Of a stretch of DNA of 64,000 nt, positions 12,215 through 24,274 are shown one piece after another. Within the stretch, counting starts at the first letter, position 1. Each line of letters opens with the position of its first letter. Under the pieces are notes generated by a model, which searched no databases, was not told where the DNA came from, and saw nothing but the letters and a program-made list of their open reading frames with translations. Made by a program: the position numbers and the translations under genes. The DNA lies in NCBI GenBank assembly GCA_002189035.1, contig CM007991.1:3410001-3474000 (forward strand), read 5' to 3'. The stretch comes from Utricularia gibba. Taxonomy: Eukaryota; Streptophyta; Magnoliopsida; Lamiales; Lentibulariaceae.

Positions 12215-12583
12215 TCAGACCTCGTTGGAGACCGCGCCGAGGATTTCCCGGAGTTGTCGTTCGCACCCGCCGAGGCGGAGCGTCTCCAATACGCGCTCAA
12301 AGATGCAAACTTGGCAGGGGATCCGCAGCCCTCCTCGTTGCTCGTAACCGTACTCCGCGGCGGATCTCTTCAACAGCTCCACGAAAATCGGATGGTTGAG
12401 CAACCGGGCGCTCACCACGAACCGTTCCTTTTCCTCGCCGACGTAGACCGGCAAGTGCCCCTCCGGCACGGGGGCGCTTCGTTTCTCCTTCCAAATCGAA
12501 TCCGTACCCCGAGATCCGGCCCCAAGGAAACCGTACTCGGAAGAATCCGCGACCCGGGAGAGCCTCCGTACCAGCTTCTTCAT
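12215..12583 (-). CDS. SAUR family protein, SAUR71/72-like
   Basis: Small auxin-up RNA protein; in this family members promote cell expansion, typically by inhibiting PP2C.D phosphatases and so activating plasma-membrane H+-ATPase. Single exon, 122 residues, intronless as is usual. It begins MKKLVRRLSRVADSS, has a short variable linker, and then the SAUR core: VPEGHLPVYVGEE, RFVVSARLLNHPIF, LLKRSAAEYGYEQ, GGLRIPC and FERVLETLRLG. The start at 12583 is chosen because the family begins with a basic amphipathic helix there; the open frame extends 20 codons further upstream without family similarity. The N-terminal KKLVRRLSRVADS and the EYGYEQ..GLRIPC block suit the SAUR71/72 subgroup. Subgroup is inference. 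Confidence 0.92.
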   Translation of the reverse strand: MKKLVRRLSRVADSSEYGFLGAGSRGTDSIWKEKRSAPVPEGHLPVYVGEEKERFVVSARLLNHPIFVELLKRSAAEYGYEQRGGLRIPCQVCIFERVLETLRLGGCERQLREILGAVSNEV

Positions 12584-12647
12584 CGGAGGGAAGAAAAAAC
12601 CAGGGAAGGAATTGCAAATTAGTGGGGGGGAAGTGGAGAACAAGAGA

Positions 12648-12662
12648 GGTGATTATATAAAA
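12648..12662 (-). promoter_or_regulatory. TATA-like box of the SAUR gene
   Basis: The minus strand reads TTTTATATAAT here, about 70 bases before the SAUR start codon, a plausible core promoter for an intronless gene. Confidence 0.45.
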
Positions 12663-15000
12663 CGTGGGAATGCCGGAAGGTGCAGGGTGCGTGGGGCCAG
12701 AGGAGGTTGCAAGATAAAGAAGAAAAACAAAAAAGCTTCACCAGTGGGGGGAGAAGAGGAAGAGGAAGCGGGTACACACAGGGGTACTTGAAAGGTACAA
12801 TCCATTATTTTACTCCATAATTTATTTATTATCCTCCCTAATCCTTCTTCAACCAAAAGCTCTCTCTATCAAACTCAAACTCATCATCCTAATGGCGAAC
12901 GCCAACCATGACCCACGACCCGGCGCAAATGGAAATCGCGTCAGAAAGTTCCCGTTGAGTGCTCTTTAGTGGTACGGCGCAGCTACTTTGTGTGAATCTT
13001 TCCCCTTCGGCTGCATTTGGAGTCCAGTCCATCAACGATTGGACCGGCGAACATGGCCAGACCTAAAAAAAGAAGGCTCGGCTCGGCTCGCCGGTTTTCT
13101 AGGGCTAGTATTGCAGGCGGGGCCGGCGGTGTCCAAGGGGACCCCGACACGCCAGCTTTGGAAATACTGGGAAGCGAGGCTACCCATAAACAGGGTGCGC
13201 ATTTGGAAATCGTACAGGGTACACATGAGAAGCTACGGAGAGCGGGACCCAGCACCGGCGCGCCCATCCGGGTGGAGGCGCAAATTTAATAACCGTCGTT
13301 AGGTGGCGCGTGGGGCTAACACGTCTGCCAGATTCCGTACGCCCACGGACAATCTATGGAGCCTCCTTGTAAGAAGATAATATTAAATTGAAATATCGTT
13401 GGACATCACTATGTCCCTCAAAAAAACCATACAAAAATAATAATAACAATAAAGTTACTAATATTATAACAAATAATACCACATCCATAAATTAAAGTTG
13501 AATGTTCAATTATATAAAATATTGAACATCAAAAACAATTGATTTGATACAATTTTTTAAAATATAATTTAAGTTTTTTGTATATTTGAATTTCATATGT
13601 ATTGATGTGACTCACCCAATCTTTATTTTCAATATGCTATCAAAGAATTTACCTTGCACTATGGTTTATGACAAAAATAGATAAGCCTATGTCTCGAATG
13701 ATATTTATCATCACAAAAAAAAAAACAATTTCTAATTGAATCAAAACATCAATTCCACTTTGAGTGATTAAAAAAATAAAACTGAAATAGTTAAATATTA
13801 AAAATTATATATTATTAATAATCGATTGAACTTAATATTTTTTAACGTGATTTATATTTATTATGTACTTGAAATTTACACATACTTATCCAATCTATCA
13901 TATACTTAATATCATCAACTATAATGTTACACCTATCTTTTTTAATATTCATATTTGATTTGTGTTGGCTAATGACAAGTTACTCAAAGCCTAGTGGATC
14001 ATATCAACAACATACACCATGTTTGGTGGAATCACCAACATGTAACATGGGCTGGGTAGATACAACTATGTGCAAATCTGGATATGTTTGCCATGAGATC
14101 CATGCCACTTGGTACCATGCAACTATGTTTTTACATATTTGATTTCAAAATAAAATAGCAATTAATGTTGTTGATTAATTTATTACTCCTACCCATGACA
14201 GATTTTTGGACGTGGGACCCGAAACACCCGGGCACGGGTCGGTTCTTGTGGCAAAAAGGTCTGCCTTTTCCTAAATCATTTATTTTATTGTGTTCAGAAA
14301 TTATGCTTTTGAAAAAAAAAATATTTTATCTAATAGGAAAGACTTCTACTCTAAAAATAAATAAATTTAGAGGATAATAAGATGTAGAATTTTAATTTTT
14401 TATTTTATTAAAAATAAGCAAGGTTAGTTAACTTAATACATAAGTCCTTAAATCACTTTTTAAAAAAACGAGGAAGTTGTACTCAAAACATATAACATAA
14501 TTTGCGTATTTCGTCTCTAATGACAAAAAATGTTTCCAAAGTTTTTTAACATATCGAGTATAATTATTCTTCAAAATTTTATATTTTAACGATTATTATT
14601 TGATCTCCGATTGTTTGAAAACCTAGTATAATTAATATGTCAATATTCAAAAATTAAACATGTAGATTAATTTTGAAAAATTTGAATATGGGGAAAAAAA
14701 AACCTATTTTGAGTGTTCCAGAAATGCGATTTTTGGAGCTGGAATGGATTAAAAGGGACGCGGTCTGGCCGCGTACAGAGGAGGCTGATGTTGCAACCAC
14801 CAACTCATCACGTGGGCTGGAGACCGCAACCCCTCGGGTCCATAGCAACACCGAGCTGGCGATTGTCGACAACTCGGTCTCGAAAATTACGCGGCGGTCA
14901 CCGGGACCCACCCCCAACTTCTGTGTCTCTCTCTATGCGATCCGTGATTGACGACGTAATTACTCTATACACAAAAAAACATTAAAAAATGCATGTAATA
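12663..15000. other. Spacer upstream of the P450 duplication
   Basis: 12663-13330 is moderately GC-rich and probably includes the SAUR promoter. 13380-14700 is strongly AT-rich. Short open frames at 12983-13302 and 14654-14985 have no recognisable motif and overlap on both strands, so I do not call them genes. Confidence 0.45.
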
Positions 15001-16631
15001 TTGTGTCTTTTAAGTCGGTCGTCATCGTCTCTGTCCTCATTTCACCACATGACACATCCGATCGTATTTCAGCACAATTATTAATTTTTTTATTTTATTC
15101 ATGGGCTCGGAATAACCATGGGCCGACGGACTTTTCACGTAGCCAAGGCGAAAAGAAAGCCCACGGGGCCTATCGAGCCCAATTGTGAACCAGCGACGTG
15201 CTTGATGATGAAACCCTGCTAAACATTATTATATTTAAATAAAATTATTTTGATTATGACGTTTATTCACGTTCATTTTTTGGATTACAATAAACAAATT
15301 TCGTTCTTATTTTATGATAAAAATCTATCTAATATTTAAGTTATAAATATATAAAAGTAATGATAAATGTTGTGATAAAAAATAGGTATTGCGATGGTAA
15401 TCGATTTCGGGTTATGAATGGAACCAAATTGCTCTAATCTGATTTGCGAGTTGCGATTTTAGGGATTGTTATTTGGGCACAAGAAAACAAATGAATGGAA
15501 ATTTTTATGTGGAAAAAATAACAGAGTTAGCAAAACTTGCAAAATAAGAGTTCTACTAATAAAATATGGAGAATGTATTTCAAGCCAAAAGTAGAGAGTT
15601 AAACCTTATTTTCCTCAAACTTCTTCATATTTATAGATAGAGTTAATTCGATCGAATTTTACAAGTATTATCTATTTTCTACACTTGATAATCGTCAACT
15701 GTTCTTATACTATTATAATTCGATTATTTTTCAAACTGTTGAAACACCCGTCATAACCCAATTTTGAAACTTAACGGATTGTCGACCTGCGACAGGCTGT
15801 CAAAACACGTCTAAAATCTTTTTCCAACTAATTTCATCCAAGAAGAACCAATTTCGGTGTACTCGATTTGCCTCCTCATGTATCCAATAAGAACTCATTT
15901 ATGACACTTATCGGTGATTTACAAATATCTCATACATTCATTTCTAGGTGGCGATTGGCTATTTTATACTCCATCAATAAATAACTCATGGGGTCATGTC
16001 AAGCTATCATCATCCTACCTATCATTCCCATCTAACAAGTTTGTCTTAAACGCCACAATTGCATTGATTCAAAGGGAGAGAAGCAACGCCATGCGAACCC
16101 ACAAGCACTTCCTGATCGTGATTTGGCCACCATCCATAACGAGTTCTGTGTTTTGAAAGGGTTCTAAGCAACAAGCTGCTGCTCAAGGAATATGTGTCTA
16201 GAATTTGTTTTTGAGTGTTCACTTCATGTCATCATGCTATTTGAGATAAACGACCCTCTTCTATTCAAATATACATAAAATTCAAATATACAAAAAGTAT
16301 ATTAACCAATTGATACATAATATATTATATCTTTTTATTTTTTAATGTGATATTATTTATTCTAATCATATCTGTCCCCTCCCCATCTCTAATTGAATTA
16401 AATGGATAGGGAACCAGTGCAGAAGACGGATGGTGGCAATAATTGCGATTCCCATTTATCTTTCAGAAATCTAAATGCTTATCTTATCTTATTTCCTCCT
16501 CATTAGACGAATCATTACGCTCGCCTGCATTATTAAATTAAGCTTGAAAATAAAAATGGCTTTTTACAGATCAAGGCTTATTCAATTATGCTTTGTTGGG
16601 TGTCGCGTTCGGACCGAGAGGGCATGCGGTC

Positions 16632-16637
16632 TATATA
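16632..16637 (+). promoter_or_regulatory. TATA box of P450 copy 1
   Basis: TATATA within CTATATATTGGGAGGGACACAG, 31 bases before the ATG. The same sequence lies at 22672-22677 before copy 2. The distance implies a leader of only a few bases if this TATA is used. Confidence 0.45.
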
Positions 16638-16667
16638 TTGGGAGGGACACAGCCACAGGGCGTAGTA

Positions 16668-18225
16668 ATGGCGACCGCGAACTACTTGGAAGTCCTCGTG
16701 TGCATCGCCGTCGTTGCATTTATCGTTTCCAGGCGGTGCCGAAGGAAGACTACTTTGGCTCCGAGGAATTGGCCGATCGTCGGGATGCTGCCGGGAATCC
16801 TCCCCCACGTCCATCGCATCCACGAGTACATAAGCGAGACGGAGAAGGAGGTTGGGTCCACGTTTGAATTCAAGGGGCCTTGGTTTTGTGGTATGGACAT
16901 GGTGGTCACCAGTGATCCGGCCAACCTGCACCATGTGTTCAGTAGAAATTTTGCCAACTACGTAAAAGGGCCTGAATTCAAGAAGATTTTCGATATTCTC
17001 GGAGATGGTATAGTCAATGCGGATTTCGAGTTGTGGATGGTTCACAGAAGAACCACCCTGGAGTTTCTGACCTCTGGGGAGTTCAGTCGTCTGCTTCAGA
17101 GTAGTGTTTGGGAGAAGGTGCAGAATGGCTTGTTCCCTGTCCTGGATTCCTTTGCTCACAGAGGTATGGGTTTCTGTCATTTACGTAAGAATTCACATAT
17201 TTTTATTCATATGGATTGCGCATCCACCAGGGGTTCAATTGGATTTGCAAGATATATTTCAGAGGTTTACGTTTGATAATATCTGTAAACTGGTTCTCAA
17301 CTATGATCCATGCTGCCTGTCACTGGGACTACCCGAGAATAAGTGCGAGAAGGCGTTTGACGTCGTGATGGAGGTGCTTTTGCACCGACATCTGTTGCCA
17401 GAACCGCTGTGGAAGATGATGAGATGGCTGCAGATCGGCAAAGAGCGCCAGTTCGCGGCTGCGTGGAAGGCTTTCGACGAGTTCATTTATCCGACAGTCG
17501 GCGACGATGCCCTTGAAAGCGACGACTCCGTCTTGTTGAAGGCTTTCTCGACGGCGTATAGGGAAAACGACGTCGGCCCCCCGTCGGGATTAAGTACCTT
17601 CCTCCGGGATACTGCCCTTAGTTTGATGCTGGCTGGCCGGGACACGTCAAGCACGTGTCTCACGTGGCTCTTTTACCTGTTAGCCAAAAACCCACGGGCA
17701 CAATCAGAGATACTCCAAGAGCTGGAGAGGGAGCTCGGGATCGGGGGCAAAAATTGGCGGTTTTTCACGGCGGAGGAGTCGCGGCGGTTGGTTTACCTCC
17801 ACGGCGCATTATCGGAATCTCTACGGCTGTACCCGCCGGTGGCTTTTGAATGTAAAGCTCCGGTGGAGGACGACACTCTCCCATGTGGGATTGAGCTGAA
17901 AAAGAAGACGAAAGTGATATTTTCGTTCTATTCGATGGGGAGGATGGAATCAATATGGGGACCCAACTGGTCAGAATTTAAGCCGGAGAGATGGATCTCC
18001 TCCAGCGGCACGGTGATGCACCAGCCGTCGTACAAGTTTCCGGCGTTCAACGCCGGCCCGAGGACATGCCTAGGGAAGGATATGGCTTTCATACTCATGA
18101 AAATGGTGGCCGCATCCATCATATTCCACTACAGCATTAAACTGAATGAGAACACCGCAGTTTCTCCACGCGACTCCATCATTCTCCAGGCTAAGAACGG
18201 GTTGATCGTCGAGGTTACCAGATGA
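16668..18225 (+). CDS. Cytochrome P450, CYP96/MAH1-like (copy 1, intact)
   Basis: Two exons, 16668-17163 and 17231-18225, joined in phase 1, give 496 residues. The protein starts MATANYLEVLVCIAVVAF, a single membrane anchor, followed by a basic stop (RRCRRK) and NWPIVGMLPG. P450 marks in order: HHVFSRNFANYVKG near residue 90, the I-helix AGRDTSS (CYP86-clan form of AGxDTT), ESLRLYPPV with the ExxR pair, PERW, and the haem loop FNAGPRTCLGKDMAF with the cysteine ligand. CYP86-clan enzymes hydroxylate fatty acids or alkanes in the ER; CYP96 includes the midchain alkane hydroxylase MAH1 of wax synthesis, so a role in cuticular lipids is plausible but inferred. The 67-bp intron is unusual in a family that is often intronless. 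The open frame continues 25 codons upstream with no ATG, so MATANY is the start. Confidence 0.93.
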
Positions 18226-18309
18226 ACGCCTCCCCTGAGGAGACTCTGCATATTTCCCCATATGTGTCGCTTTGCAAATTATTCATAAGGCCAAAGGCCA
18301 GTTCCAGTA

Positions 18310-19115
18310 ATTTACTGAAATACGTGTCATGTTTTTTTTTTTTCAAGATACCTATGATTTTTTCTATTTATGTAAATATCTGTGATTTCATATTTTCTAT
18401 TTTAAAAATACTTGTTTTATTTTAATAAGTGTTTTATTTGTATTTTATTTAAATATATCTTACTTATTTTTATGTTTTATTGAACTTATTGTTTTAATAC
18501 TTATTTTATTTTGAAATATCTGTCATGTTTTTAATTATATCAATTAAACCTAATCTTATTTTTCATTATAAATAAAAAATACCTTTAAATGATTATATTT
18601 ATATAATACCATTTCATTTTCTAAGTTCACCTAATAATGAGATTAAGTGAAGAAATAAATCAATTTATACAATGAATTGTAATTCCCAACTATTGAAAAA
18701 ATCTAATATAATCTTATTTTAATTTTTTTTAAATCGTTTTAGTACAAAAAAATCAGAATGTTTTTTTCTTTTAAAATTTACTTTAGTTTAATACATAATT
18801 ATTTTCTTTTTTCGAATATCTAATTACCCAATAATATAAAAATCATAAAATCATTTGATGCAAGTGAATGTATAAATTTATGAAATTTAAATATATTCAT
18901 ACTTGAAATAAAACTTTATTTATTGATAAATAATTCAAATTAAAAAAAATTCAGTTGTTTTAATAGCAATAATTTAAGTAAAAAATTAAAAAACGCAGAT
19001 GTTTTATCAATATTACAAGTAACTACATGTATTTTAATAATTATCAAAAATTAACAGGCATTTTGATAAAAAAAATTACTTACACAGGCATTTTGATAAA
19101 AACGCCCAAATAGTT
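18310..19115. repeat. AT-rich block present only in duplication unit 1
   Basis: In unit 2 the flanks meet directly (near 24345-24365); in unit 1 about 800 bp of very AT-rich DNA separates them. It ends in two close direct copies of AGGCATTTTGATAAAA (about 19056 and 19086) and repeats a TGTCATGTTTTT motif near 18330 and 18523. An AGTTC occurs at both edges and could be a target duplication. No inverted termini seen. Insertion in unit 1 or deletion in unit 2 are both possible. Confidence 0.5.
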
Positions 19116-19493
19116 CTGACCCAAAACCACTGAACGCCATGTGCGGCGGCGTATGCGATGAAAGCTCCAAAACAGCAACCAACTTAATCATGACGGTGCA
19201 TGTCGGGAAAGTGTAATCTCATCTACCGGCATGGATGCCCCTCCTCCCAAGTCCCACCTTCATTATTGATTACCACGCAAATTCGAAAATCTCGCTTTCG
19301 CCGATCACGATTCGATGAATTTATCATTCCACTTCCGGTCACCCTTATCCTCCCCATCGCGCTTCCTGGAAGACACTGCTTTCGTGCACGATGGGCCGCC
19401 GTCGTGATACTTGAGTCACTCCATTCACACCATAAAATCTCCATTTTTATCTCACAGTAAGACAGTTTCAACTGCATTTAGGTTTTGGGACAA

Positions 19494-19545
19494 CGCCACC
19501 GTCCCTTCAATCGGAGCTACGAAGCCATTTTCCGCTCCATCAACC
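19494..19545 (+). repeat. 52-bp direct repeat, left copy
   Basis: Matches 19956-20007 with about two mismatches. It brackets the LTR-like insertion. Unit 2 holds only one such block (about 24760-24812), so this is local duplication around the insertion. Confidence 0.75.
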
Positions 19546-19547
19546 AG

Positions 19548-19948
19548 TGGGGGGGGGGGGGGGCGAGACTAGGAAGGGGGCAGAAACTCAATCAAAATAC
19601 TGGGGAAGGACAGAAACAGCAGGAGGAGCAGGGCTTCTTGGGCATAGCAGGGCAGGGTTTGGGAGAAGGATTTTGAGATAAAATACTTAATTGATTTTTC
19701 CAATGTACAACACACATCAGTCCACACCACTATTTATAAGCAAAGAAATAAAACTTTCCTAATAAAGATTTGATGGAGATAAATCCATTGATTCTCTCAT
19801 TGATTTGTTCTTGATTTGTATTGATGTTAGACTTACCAAAGAATCATGAATTTGTCGCAACAAGAAACTCAATCAACTCACAATATCCCATTTTCTATCA
19901 ATCTTATTCTTGGTTCCTTATTGTTCCGCAGGTCCTTATCTTTTAACA
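19548..19948 (-). mobile_element. Possible solo LTR (copia-like), 401 bp
   Basis: Absent from duplication unit 2. It begins TG and ends CA; read on the minus strand it begins TGTTAAAAGATAAGG and ends in the G15/C15 run plus A. The minus strand has a TATA-like CTTATAAATAGTGG at about 19728-19741. No internal coding region, primer site or polypurine tract is present, so at most a solo LTR. Flanking repeats are 52 bp, far longer than the 5-bp duplication of an integrase, which argues for an additional rearrangement or a different origin. Confidence 0.35.
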
Positions 19949-20801
19949 GGGCCGACGCCACCGTCCCTCCAATCGGAGCTACGAAGCCATTTTCCGCTCT
20001 ATCAACCGGCCCGCAACGTTATCATCCAAAGAAAAAAAAACTGTGAATCCCTCTGTTTCTAGTGACGTGGCAGGCATAAATACAGAGCCGTTGAAGTTTC
20101 CAAAGTTCACTGTTTCAACCACCTGCATGATGTTGATTAACGAACGACATCTCCTCTAAATAATTGCGTTCCATCATATTACTTTCATCATGCAACATAA
20201 AACAAAATAAAAGTCAATGAAATAGAAGTGTGAAAAATGAGCTCTATACTACTCCCTCAAAGCTGGATACGATTATGTTTGATTGATAAGTTTCAATATA
20301 TTTGAATGGATGTAGATATATATTTTATGTTTTCCTTAGAAAAATTTATTAAATGTATAAAAACAAAAAAATTAGATTTTAATTATAATACAAGAGATAA
20401 AATAAATCAGTGTATTAAATTTTGAACTCATATATAATCTTTAATAAAACTATACCATTTCATTTCTTTTCCTTAATTGTATAAAAGATGAGATGTCATT
20501 GAAATACGAATAATACATATTTAATAATAGCATTGTTTTAGAATAACACCAATATATACCAATGAATTAAAAAAAAATCAAACAGATGATAAAAAAACCT
20601 TTATGAATTTTTAAAATAAGAAATAGTATTTATTTTAAAAGTAAAAATTATTCATATTTAAAAAAATAAAAATTATCCGAAACAGATATTCATATAATAT
20701 ACAATGTTTATAATTCTAAAGACGAGCCGAGCCATCTTCCTTTCAAGCTTCGGACTGAAATTGTCGTGGGAGCAATCAATCCAAGCCGTTGATTACCAGT
20801 T

Positions 20802-20822
20802 CAAGTCAATGGGCTTGACTTG
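20802..20822. promoter_or_regulatory. Inverted repeat with W-box cores (unit 1 copy)
   Basis: CAAGTCAA, 5-base spacer TGGGC, TTGACTTG: a perfect 8-bp inverted repeat containing TTGAC on both strands, with another TTGACC immediately after. Identical at 25618-25638. TTGAC is the WRKY-binding core. Confidence 0.5.
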
Positions 20823-21289
20823 ACCAAGTCACACAACATGCTTACCCCTCATCACTTGAACATTCAACACGAGAAAAAAAAACACATATTCACTGCCTTT
20901 TTAAAGGGTGCTCACTCCATTCACACAATCAAACACAAACTGAAATAAATAAAACATTCAATTTGAGAGAATTTGCTGAAAATTCAGATCGCATTGATCC
21001 GAGTGACGTCTGTATACATAAAAAACATATTAGAAACATAACCTATACATGCATTGTATAATGGGTTATGCGACTACATTTGAAATGTAATTATATAAAA
21101 TACGTGAATTATATTAAAAAATATTAGATTCAAATAATATATAATATATTTAATTATTTTAATCTTGTTTTTGGATATTATATTATTTGTTCTAATAGAA
21201 TTGGGTAACTGCAAATGGATCATTTTGTTTTGTTTTTTAGAGGGATGACTGAGTTGAGGAAAAAAAGATACATATAATATATGTTTGTG

Positions 21290-22716
21290 TGTCTGTTAGG
21301 TCGGTCGTCATCGTCTCTGTCATTTCACCACATGCCCCATCCAATCGTATTTCAGCACAATTATTAATTTCATATATTATTTTTTTATTTTATTCATTAG
21401 ATTGGAAAAAGCATGGGCCTCATTACTCATCACTTCTGGACAGACATTCACGTAGTCATTGAGAAAACGCAGCCTATTGGGCCTCTTGGGCCCAATTGTG
21501 AACCTGCAAAGTGCTTGATGCTGAAACCCTGCTAAATATTTTTATATTTAAATGAAATTATTTTGATTACCACGTTTATTATTACAATAAACTAGTTTTT
21601 ATATTTTTTAACGATAAAAATTTAAATTATATAATTCCAAAAAATATGAAAATATCAATTATTCATTTATATCAATTTAAATAATTAAGTATATTAGTAT
21701 TTATTGATAATTCATAAATCATATTTTTTAAAAATTTTTTGCATTGGTAGATATTCAAATTGTCTGAACCGTTCGTTATTTTTTCGGTTTTATGTAACCT
21801 AGAGTTCAATATTTAAAATTAATTATGCATCTCTTTTGATTTTTGATAATATGCCTTGTGTAAGAAATTGTAATCATATTCATGTACCATGTTAATTCAT
21901 GGGTCATGTTGTCCTCCTCCTACCGTCATCATTCCCACCTAACAAGTTTGTCGTAAAAGACCATCTTTTTGAACCAACGCACAATCTTGACATCTTTTGT
22001 CTAAATTGCGTTGGTACAAAGGATGAGAAACTGTAACACATAATATTATATTGGAATTTGAAAATAAATTAATTAATTATATAATAAATTATATATTAAA
22101 ATCAATGAGTTAAACATAAATTTTATTAATATGATTTATATTTATTATATACTTTAAATTCACGTGCATTCGTTCAATCCATCCAATCTTAAATTTCAAC
22201 AATACAAACCTAATTGAAGATCATGATTTGACCACCACCCATAACGAGTTCTGCTTTGTTTCTAAGCAACAGGCTACTGCTTCTCATGGAATATGTGTGC
22301 GATTTGTTTTTGAGTGTTCACTTCATCGAATCATGCTACTTGCTAGAGACGAGCCCCCTCGCCCCATTTGGGCGTCCCCATCTGCAATCGAATAAAATGG
22401 ACACGCAACCAATTCTCTTGTCCGGAAGAGCGATGGTAGTAATTATTACGATTCCCATTTATCCTCTTTCAGAAATCTCCATGCCTATCTTATCTTCTTT
22501 CCTCCTCGTTAAGCGAATCATTACGCTTGCACTGCATTATTAAATTATGCATGAAAACGAAAAGGACTTTTTTACACACGGAGACATGTTTGTGGCACCA
22601 GACAGCGTCAACTTGCCACCAAATGTCTGCGTGTGTTGGGTGTCGGGTTGGGACCGAGAGGGCATGCCGTCTATATATTGGGAGGGACACAGCCACAGGG
22701 CGTAGTAATAACCCCA
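21290..22716. other. Unit 2 region upstream of P450 copy 2
   Basis: AT-rich, colinear with 15014-16667 but about 230 bp shorter. A TATATA lies at 22672-22677. No coding frame supported. Confidence 0.5.
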
Positions 22717-24274
22717 ATGGCGACCGCGAACTACTTGCAAGTCCTCGTGTGCATCGCCGTCGTTGCATTTATCGTTTCCAGGCGGTGCCGAAGGAAGACT
22801 ACTTTGGCTCCGAGGAATTGGCCGATCCTCGGGATGCTGCCGGGGATCCTCCCCCATGTCCATCGCATCCACGAGTACATAACCGAGACGCAGAAGGAGG
22901 TTGGGACCACGTTTGAATTCAAGGGACCTTGGTTTTGTGGTATGGACATGGTGGTCACCAGTGATCCGGCCAACGTGCACCATGTGTTCAGTAGAAATTT
23001 TGCCAACTACGAAAAGGGGCCTGAATACAAGAAGATTTTCGATATTCTTGGAGATGGTATTTTCAATGCGGATTTCCAGTTGTGGATGGTTCACAGAAGA
23101 GCCACCTTGGAGTTTCTGACCCGTGGGGGTTCAGTCGTCTGCTTGAGAGTAGTGTTTGGGAGAAGATGCAGAATGGCTTGTTCCCTGTCCTGGATTCCTT
23201 TGCTCACAGAGGTATGGATTTCTATCATTTACGTCAGGATTCACATATTTTTATTCATATGGATTGCGCATCCACCAGGGGTTCAATTGGATTTGCAAGA
23301 TGTATTTCAGAGGTTTACGTTTGATAATATCTGTAAACTGGTTCTCAACTATGATCCATGCTGCCTGTCACTGGGACTGCCCGAGAATAAGTGCGAGAAG
23401 GCGTTTAACGTCGTGATCGAGGTGCTTTTGCACCGGCATCTGCTGCCAGAGCCGCTGTGGAAGATGATGAGATGGCTGCAGATCGGCAAAGAGCGCCAGT
23501 TCGCGGCTGCGTGGAAGGCTTTCGACGAGTTCATTTATCCGAGAGTCGGCGACGATGCCCTTGAAAGCGACGACTCCGTCTTGTTGAAGGCTTTCTCGAC
23601 GGCGTATAGGGAAAACGACGTCGGCCCCCGTCGTCGGATTAAGTACCTTCCTCCGGGATACTGCCCTTAGTTTGATGCTGGCTGGCCGGGACACGTCAAG
23701 CACGTGTCTCACGTGGCTCTTTTACCTGTTAGCCAAAAACCCACGGGCACAATCAGAGATACTCCAAGAGCTGGAGAGGGAGCTCGGGATCGGGGGCAAA
23801 AATTGGAGGTTTTTCACGGCGGAGGAGTCGCGGCGGTTGGTTTACCTCCACGGCGCATTATCGGAATCTCTACGGCTGTACCCGCCGGTGGCTTTGGAAC
23901 ATAAAGCTCCGGTGGAGGACGACACTCTCCCAAGTGGGGTTGAGCTGAGAAAGAAGACGAAAGTGATATTTTCATTCTACTCCATGGGGAGGATGGAATC
24001 AATATGGGGACCCAACTGGTCAGAATTTAAGCCGGAGAGATGGATCTCCTCCAGCGGCACGGTGATGCACCAGCCGTCGTACAAGTTTCCGGCGTTCAAC
24101 GCCGGCCCGAGGACATGCCTAGGGAAGGATATGGCTTTCATACTCATGAAAATGGTGGCCGCATCCATCATATTCCACTACAGCATTAAACTCGATGACA
24201 ACACCGCAGTTTCTCCTCGCGACTCCATCATTCTCCAGGCTAAAAACGGGTTCATCGTCGAGGTCACCAGATGA
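22717..24274 (+). pseudogene. Cytochrome P450, CYP96/MAH1-like (copy 2, frame breaks)
   Basis: Second copy of the P450 at 16.7 kb. It has the same start (MATANYLQV), the same 67-bp intron (23212-23278) and the same stop. Relative to copy 1 the frame is lost at the G5 run 23125-23129 (the codons ggg-gag of copy 1 are one base shorter here) and again around 23625-23637. One extra G at the first site, plus one C at 23625-23629 and one G at 23636-23637, restores the full frame and leaves one additional serine codon. AGRDTSS, ESLRLYPPV and the haem loop with cysteine are intact. Differences between copies are mostly conservative (for example FECKAP/LEHKAP), as expected for a functional paralogue. 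Either a young pseudogene or an intact gene with assembly errors; I favour the latter. Confidence 0.8.

Larger units (their letters stand above)
15003..21262. repeat. Tandem segmental duplication, unit 1
   Basis: Starts at GTCGGTCGTCATCGTCTCTG (15014) and ends near GATGACTGAGTT (21243). The same order of landmarks recurs in unit 2: this start, CCCAATTGTGAACC, the P450 gene, its 3' flank (ATGAACGCCTCCCCTGAGGA), a CGGAGCTACGAAG block, the W-box palindrome and the end block. Unit 1 is longer because it carries an AT-rich block (about 18310-19115) and a 401-bp LTR-like insertion (19548-19948) that unit 2 lacks. Boundaries are by eye to about 20 bases. Confidence 0.85.
18226..21262. other. P450 copy 1 downstream region
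   Basis: 3' UTR and non-coding DNA. Contains the AT-rich block, a G15 run, an LTR-like insertion and a duplicated copy of the upstream region of the NAC gene at 26.2 kb (20740-21262 matches 25545-26062). No coding frame supported. Confidence 0.6.

Noticed and set aside
16578-17180. 200-codon minus-strand frame opposite the P450
   Set aside because: Antisense shadow of the P450 exon; a similar shadow occurs opposite copy 2 because the sense sequence is conserved.
20987-21000. 14-base match to the 3' part of plant miR393 (GATCGCATTGATCC)
   Set aside because: The 5' seed half of the miRNA is absent, the second duplication copy has a mismatch inside it, and no pairing arm is visible nearby. Treated as chance.
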